This document shows positions 62,127-64,000 of a stretch of 64,000 nucleotides of DNA, piece after piece. The notes beneath the pieces were generated by a model. The model was not told the origin of the DNA. It ran no database searches and saw nothing but the letters and a program-made list of their open reading frames with translations. How positions within the stretch are numbered: position 1 is the stretch's first letter; the number at the start of each line of letters is the position of its first letter. This DNA comes from Streptomyces sp. NBC_00162 (GTDB lineage Bacteria > Actinomycetota > Actinomycetes > Streptomycetales > Streptomycetaceae). The stretch lies in assembly GCF_024611995.1 (NCBI RefSeq), contig NZ_CP102509.1:5642001-5706000 (forward strand). The letters are read 5' to 3'. The translations under genes and the position numbers were made by a program.

Positions 62127-63152
62127 ATGACGTTTCTGATCACCGGTGGCGCCGGATACATCGGCGCACACGTCGTCCGGGCGATGCTGCTCGCGGGGGA
62201 GAAGGTGGTCGTCCTCGACGACCTCTCCACGGGCAACGAGGACCGTGTCCCGGAGGGCGTACCGCTGGTGGTCGGCTCGGTCCTGGACCGGCTGATCCTC
62301 GACAAGACCATCCGTGAGCACAAGATCACCGGTGTGGTGCACCTCGCGGGCAAGAAGCAGGTCGGCGAGTCCGTCGAGAAGCCGCTGTACTACTACCACG
62401 AGAACGTGCAGGGCCTGACGGTGCTGCTCCAGGCCGTGGCGGCCGCGGGCATCCGCAACTTCCTCTTCTCCTCCTCCGCCTCCGTCTACGGCATGCCCGA
62501 CGTGGACCTGGTCACCGAGGACACCCCGTGCGCGCCGCTGAGCCCCTACGGCGAGACCAAGCTGGCCGGCGAGTGGCTGGTGCGCGCCGCCGGCAAGGCC
62601 CACGGCATCTCCACCGCCTGCCTGCGCTACTTCAACGTGGCGGGCGCCGCCGCCCCCGAGCTCGCCGACACCGGCGTCTTCAACCTGGTCCCGATGGTGT
62701 TCGAGCGCTACGACGCCGGCCAGGGCGCCAAGATCTTCGGCGACGACTACCCGACCCCGGACGGCACCTGCATCCGCGACTACATCCACGTCGAGGATCT
62801 GGCGGAGGCCCACGTGGCGGCCGCCCGCAAGCTCGCCGAGTGGGCCTCGGCCGGGGACTACAAGGACCTCACCGTCAACATCGGGCGCGGCGAGGGCGTC
62901 TCCGTCGCCGAGATGGTCGAGCTCCTGAACAAGAACACCGGGCACGACCTCGCCCCGGTGATCAGCCCGCGCCGTCCCGGCGACCCGGCGAAGGTCGTGG
63001 CCTCGGCCGACAAGATCACGGGTGAGCTGGGCTGGAAGGCCCGGCACGACGTCCGCGAGATGGTCACCTCCGCCTGGGCGGGCTGGGAGGCCAACAAGGC
63101 CGCCCGCCTGGACACGCACAAGGACGCGCACAAGGACGTCCACAAGGCCTGA
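62127..63152 (+). CDS. galE: UDP-glucose 4-epimerase (GalE-type SDR)
   Basis: A 341-residue extended SDR that interconverts UDP-glucose and UDP-galactose. ATG 62127 follows AAGGAG at seven bases. The NAD motif GGAGYIGAHV, the catalytic Ser in SSSASVYGMP and the YGETKLAGE Tyr/Lys pair are present, as are RYFNVAGA and GTCIRDYIHVEDLA. An unusual C-terminal tail DTHKDAHKDVHKA is a short His/Lys/Asp repeat. It probably supplies a nucleotide sugar to the neighbouring glycosyltransferases. Confidence 0.93.
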   Translation: MTFLITGGAGYIGAHVVRAMLLAGEKVVVLDDLSTGNEDRVPEGVPLVVGSVLDRLILDKTIREHKITGVVHLAGKKQVGESVEKPLYYYHENVQGLTVLLQAVAAAGIRNFLFSSSASVYGMPDVDLVTEDTPCAPLSPYGETKLAGEWLVRAAGKAHGISTACLRYFNVAGAAAPELADTGVFNLVPMVFERYDAGQGAKIFGDDYPTPDGTCIRDYIHVEDLAEAHVAAARKLAEWASAGDYKDLTVNIGRGEGVSVAEMVELLNKNTGHDLAPVISPRRPGDPAKVVASADKITGELGWKARHDVREMVTSAWAGWEANKAARLDTHKDAHKDVHKA

Positions 63153-63173
63153 GACTCCATCGGCCACACACGA

Positions 63174-63209
63174 AGCCGCCCGCCCCGGACGAGTCCGGGG
63201 CGGGCGGCT
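63174..63209. terminator. Bidirectional terminator after galE
   Basis: A 17-bp perfect stem AGCCGCCCGCCCCGGAC (63174-63190 with 63193-63209) between convergent genes. Confidence 0.88.
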
Positions 63210-63224
63210 CCGTCGTACCTGCGG

Positions 63225-64000
63225 TCAGCGCTCCAGGAAGGCGAACAGCGTTTCCCACCGGTCGGTGATCTCGGCGCTGGAGTACCGCTTCACCGTCTGG
63301 AAGGCGGTGTCGCCGAGCCGGTCGCGCAGCTCGCGGTCGGACATCAGCGCGTTCAGGTGCCCGGCCAGCTCCATCGTGTTGCCCAGCCGGGCCAGCAGCC
63401 CGTCCTCGCCGTGCGTGACGATCTCCCGTACGCCCGGCGCGCAGTCGAAGGCGGCCACCGGCACGCCCGCCGCCATCGCCTCAAGCAGGGTGATGGGGAA
63501 CCCCTCGGCGCGCGAGGCCTGCGCGAAGACCGAGGCGCCGCGCAGGGCGCCCAGTACGTCGTCGGTGCTGCCCATCCACTCCACGGAGTCGTCCAGCCCC
63601 AGCGCCGTGCAGTGCGCCCGCAGGGTCGGCTCCTCCAGGCCCGCCCCGTAGATCCGCAGGACCCAGTCGGGGTGGTGCGGGGCGGCGTCGGCCCATGCGT
63701 CCAGCAGCAGGTCGACGCCCTTCTCGAAGGCGAGGCGGCCGACGCTGGCGACGACCTTCTCGGTGCGCGGGGCGGGGGAGTCCGGCATGAAGGGCAGCGG
63801 GTTCGGCATGCTCCCGACGTTCTCCATGCCCGCCCGGATCCACAGGTCCGCGTCCTCGGCGGTCAGCACCAGCAGCCGGTCGACCTCGGGGTAGTGGCGG
63901 CGGACCCGCTCGCCGCGGGTGGACTTCTGGCTGGCCTCGAACGACTCGTGGCTCATGCCGATGACGCTGAGCCCCTTGGTGTCGGCGAGCGCCACCCACT
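63225..64000 (-). CDS. Family 4 (GT-B) glycosyltransferase, truncated by the window edge
   Basis: The C-terminal 258 or so codons of a GT4 enzyme; the N-terminal domain lies beyond position 64000. The nucleotide-sugar-binding half is clear: VASVGRLAFEKGVDLLLDAW, LRIYGAGLEE, and the E-x7-E region RAEGFPITLLEAMAAGVPVAAFD. The GTG at 63995 is inside the gene and is probably not the start. Family members build capsule, wall or exopolysaccharide; the location next to galE and the GT2 gene fits a wall glycopolymer. Confidence 0.88.
   Translation of the reverse strand, partial: WVALADTKGLSVIGMSHESFEASQKSTRGERVRRHYPEVDRLLVLTAEDADLWIRAGMENVGSMPNPLPFMPDSPAPRTEKVVASVGRLAFEKGVDLLLDAWADAAPHHPDWVLRIYGAGLEEPTLRAHCTALGLDDSVEWMGSTDDVLGALRGASVFAQASRAEGFPITLLEAMAAGVPVAAFDCAPGVREIVTHGEDGLLARLGNTMELAGHLNALMSDRELRDRLGDTAFQTVKRYSSAEITDRWETLFAFLER

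Noticed and set aside
1..64000. CRISPR array, insertion sequence, rRNA operon or biosynthetic cluster
   Set aside because: No regularly spaced direct repeats, transposase, rRNA sequence, or PKS/NRPS/terpene genes were found in any frame.

Overview
The window is chromosomal DNA from a high-GC actinobacterium, almost certainly a Streptomyces. The evidence is strong third-position GC bias, GTG starts, and a core gene order (tig, clpP1, clpP2, clpX, valS, folC, ndk, mreB, mreC, mreD, PBP2, rodA, TIGR03960, rne, rplU, rpmA, obg) that I recall from Streptomyces. I see no insertion sequence, prophage, integrase or CRISPR array, and no stable RNA other than two tRNAs.

Positions 1-26900 are the variable part. 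In order they carry a secreted M28 aminopeptidase and a large secreted subtilase; a CGNR-type regulator divergent from a VOC protein and a translationally coupled FMN-flavin-type protein; an AbiEi/DUF559-like protein; aminopeptidase N divergent from a mycothiol-dependent nitroreductase; an Fe/Mn superoxide dismutase; and three related amino-acid permeases interleaved with an SDR oxidoreductase and BioY. After these come RpiB, a Nei-type glycosylase, an Eis-like acetyltransferase, a membrane PP2C phosphatase, an orphan ABC ATPase, a PLP decarboxylase coupled to a small HD hydrolase, a tiny membrane protein and a DUF4231 protein.

Positions 26900-32000 hold tRNA-Gly, tRNA-Pro, trigger factor and the ClpP1-ClpP2-ClpX protease genes. 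Positions 32000-40600 hold a small secreted four-cysteine protein, a proline/glutamine-rich membrane protein, valS, an orphan histidine kinase, a second MreB-type actin and folC with its DUF4233 partner. Positions 40600-47600 are ndk and the elongation or spore-wall cluster mreB-mreC-mreD-PBP2-RodA.

Positions 47600-58800 hold a CYTH-CHAD protein, the radical-SAM protein TIGR03960, a very unusual internally repetitive aromatic and cationic protein, the TIGR03936 partner, a 1305-residue RNase E/G with repetitive tails, and rplU-rpmA. Positions 58900-64000 hold obg, a family 2 glycosyltransferase, a GalE-type epimerase and a truncated family 4 glycosyltransferase, which begin a wall-glycopolymer-like region.

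Several regulatory signals can be read directly. There is an exact SigR-type promoter before the nitroreductase, a Nur box before the superoxide dismutase and a ClgR box before clpP1. There are paired palindromes in the CGNR/VOC and permease/SDR divergent regions. At least five genes appear to be leaderless, with a -10 hexamer 6-7 bases before the start codon. The strongest candidates for something undescribed are the repeat protein at 51509-52855, lodged between two radical-SAM partner genes, and the small secreted peptide at 32126-32401.
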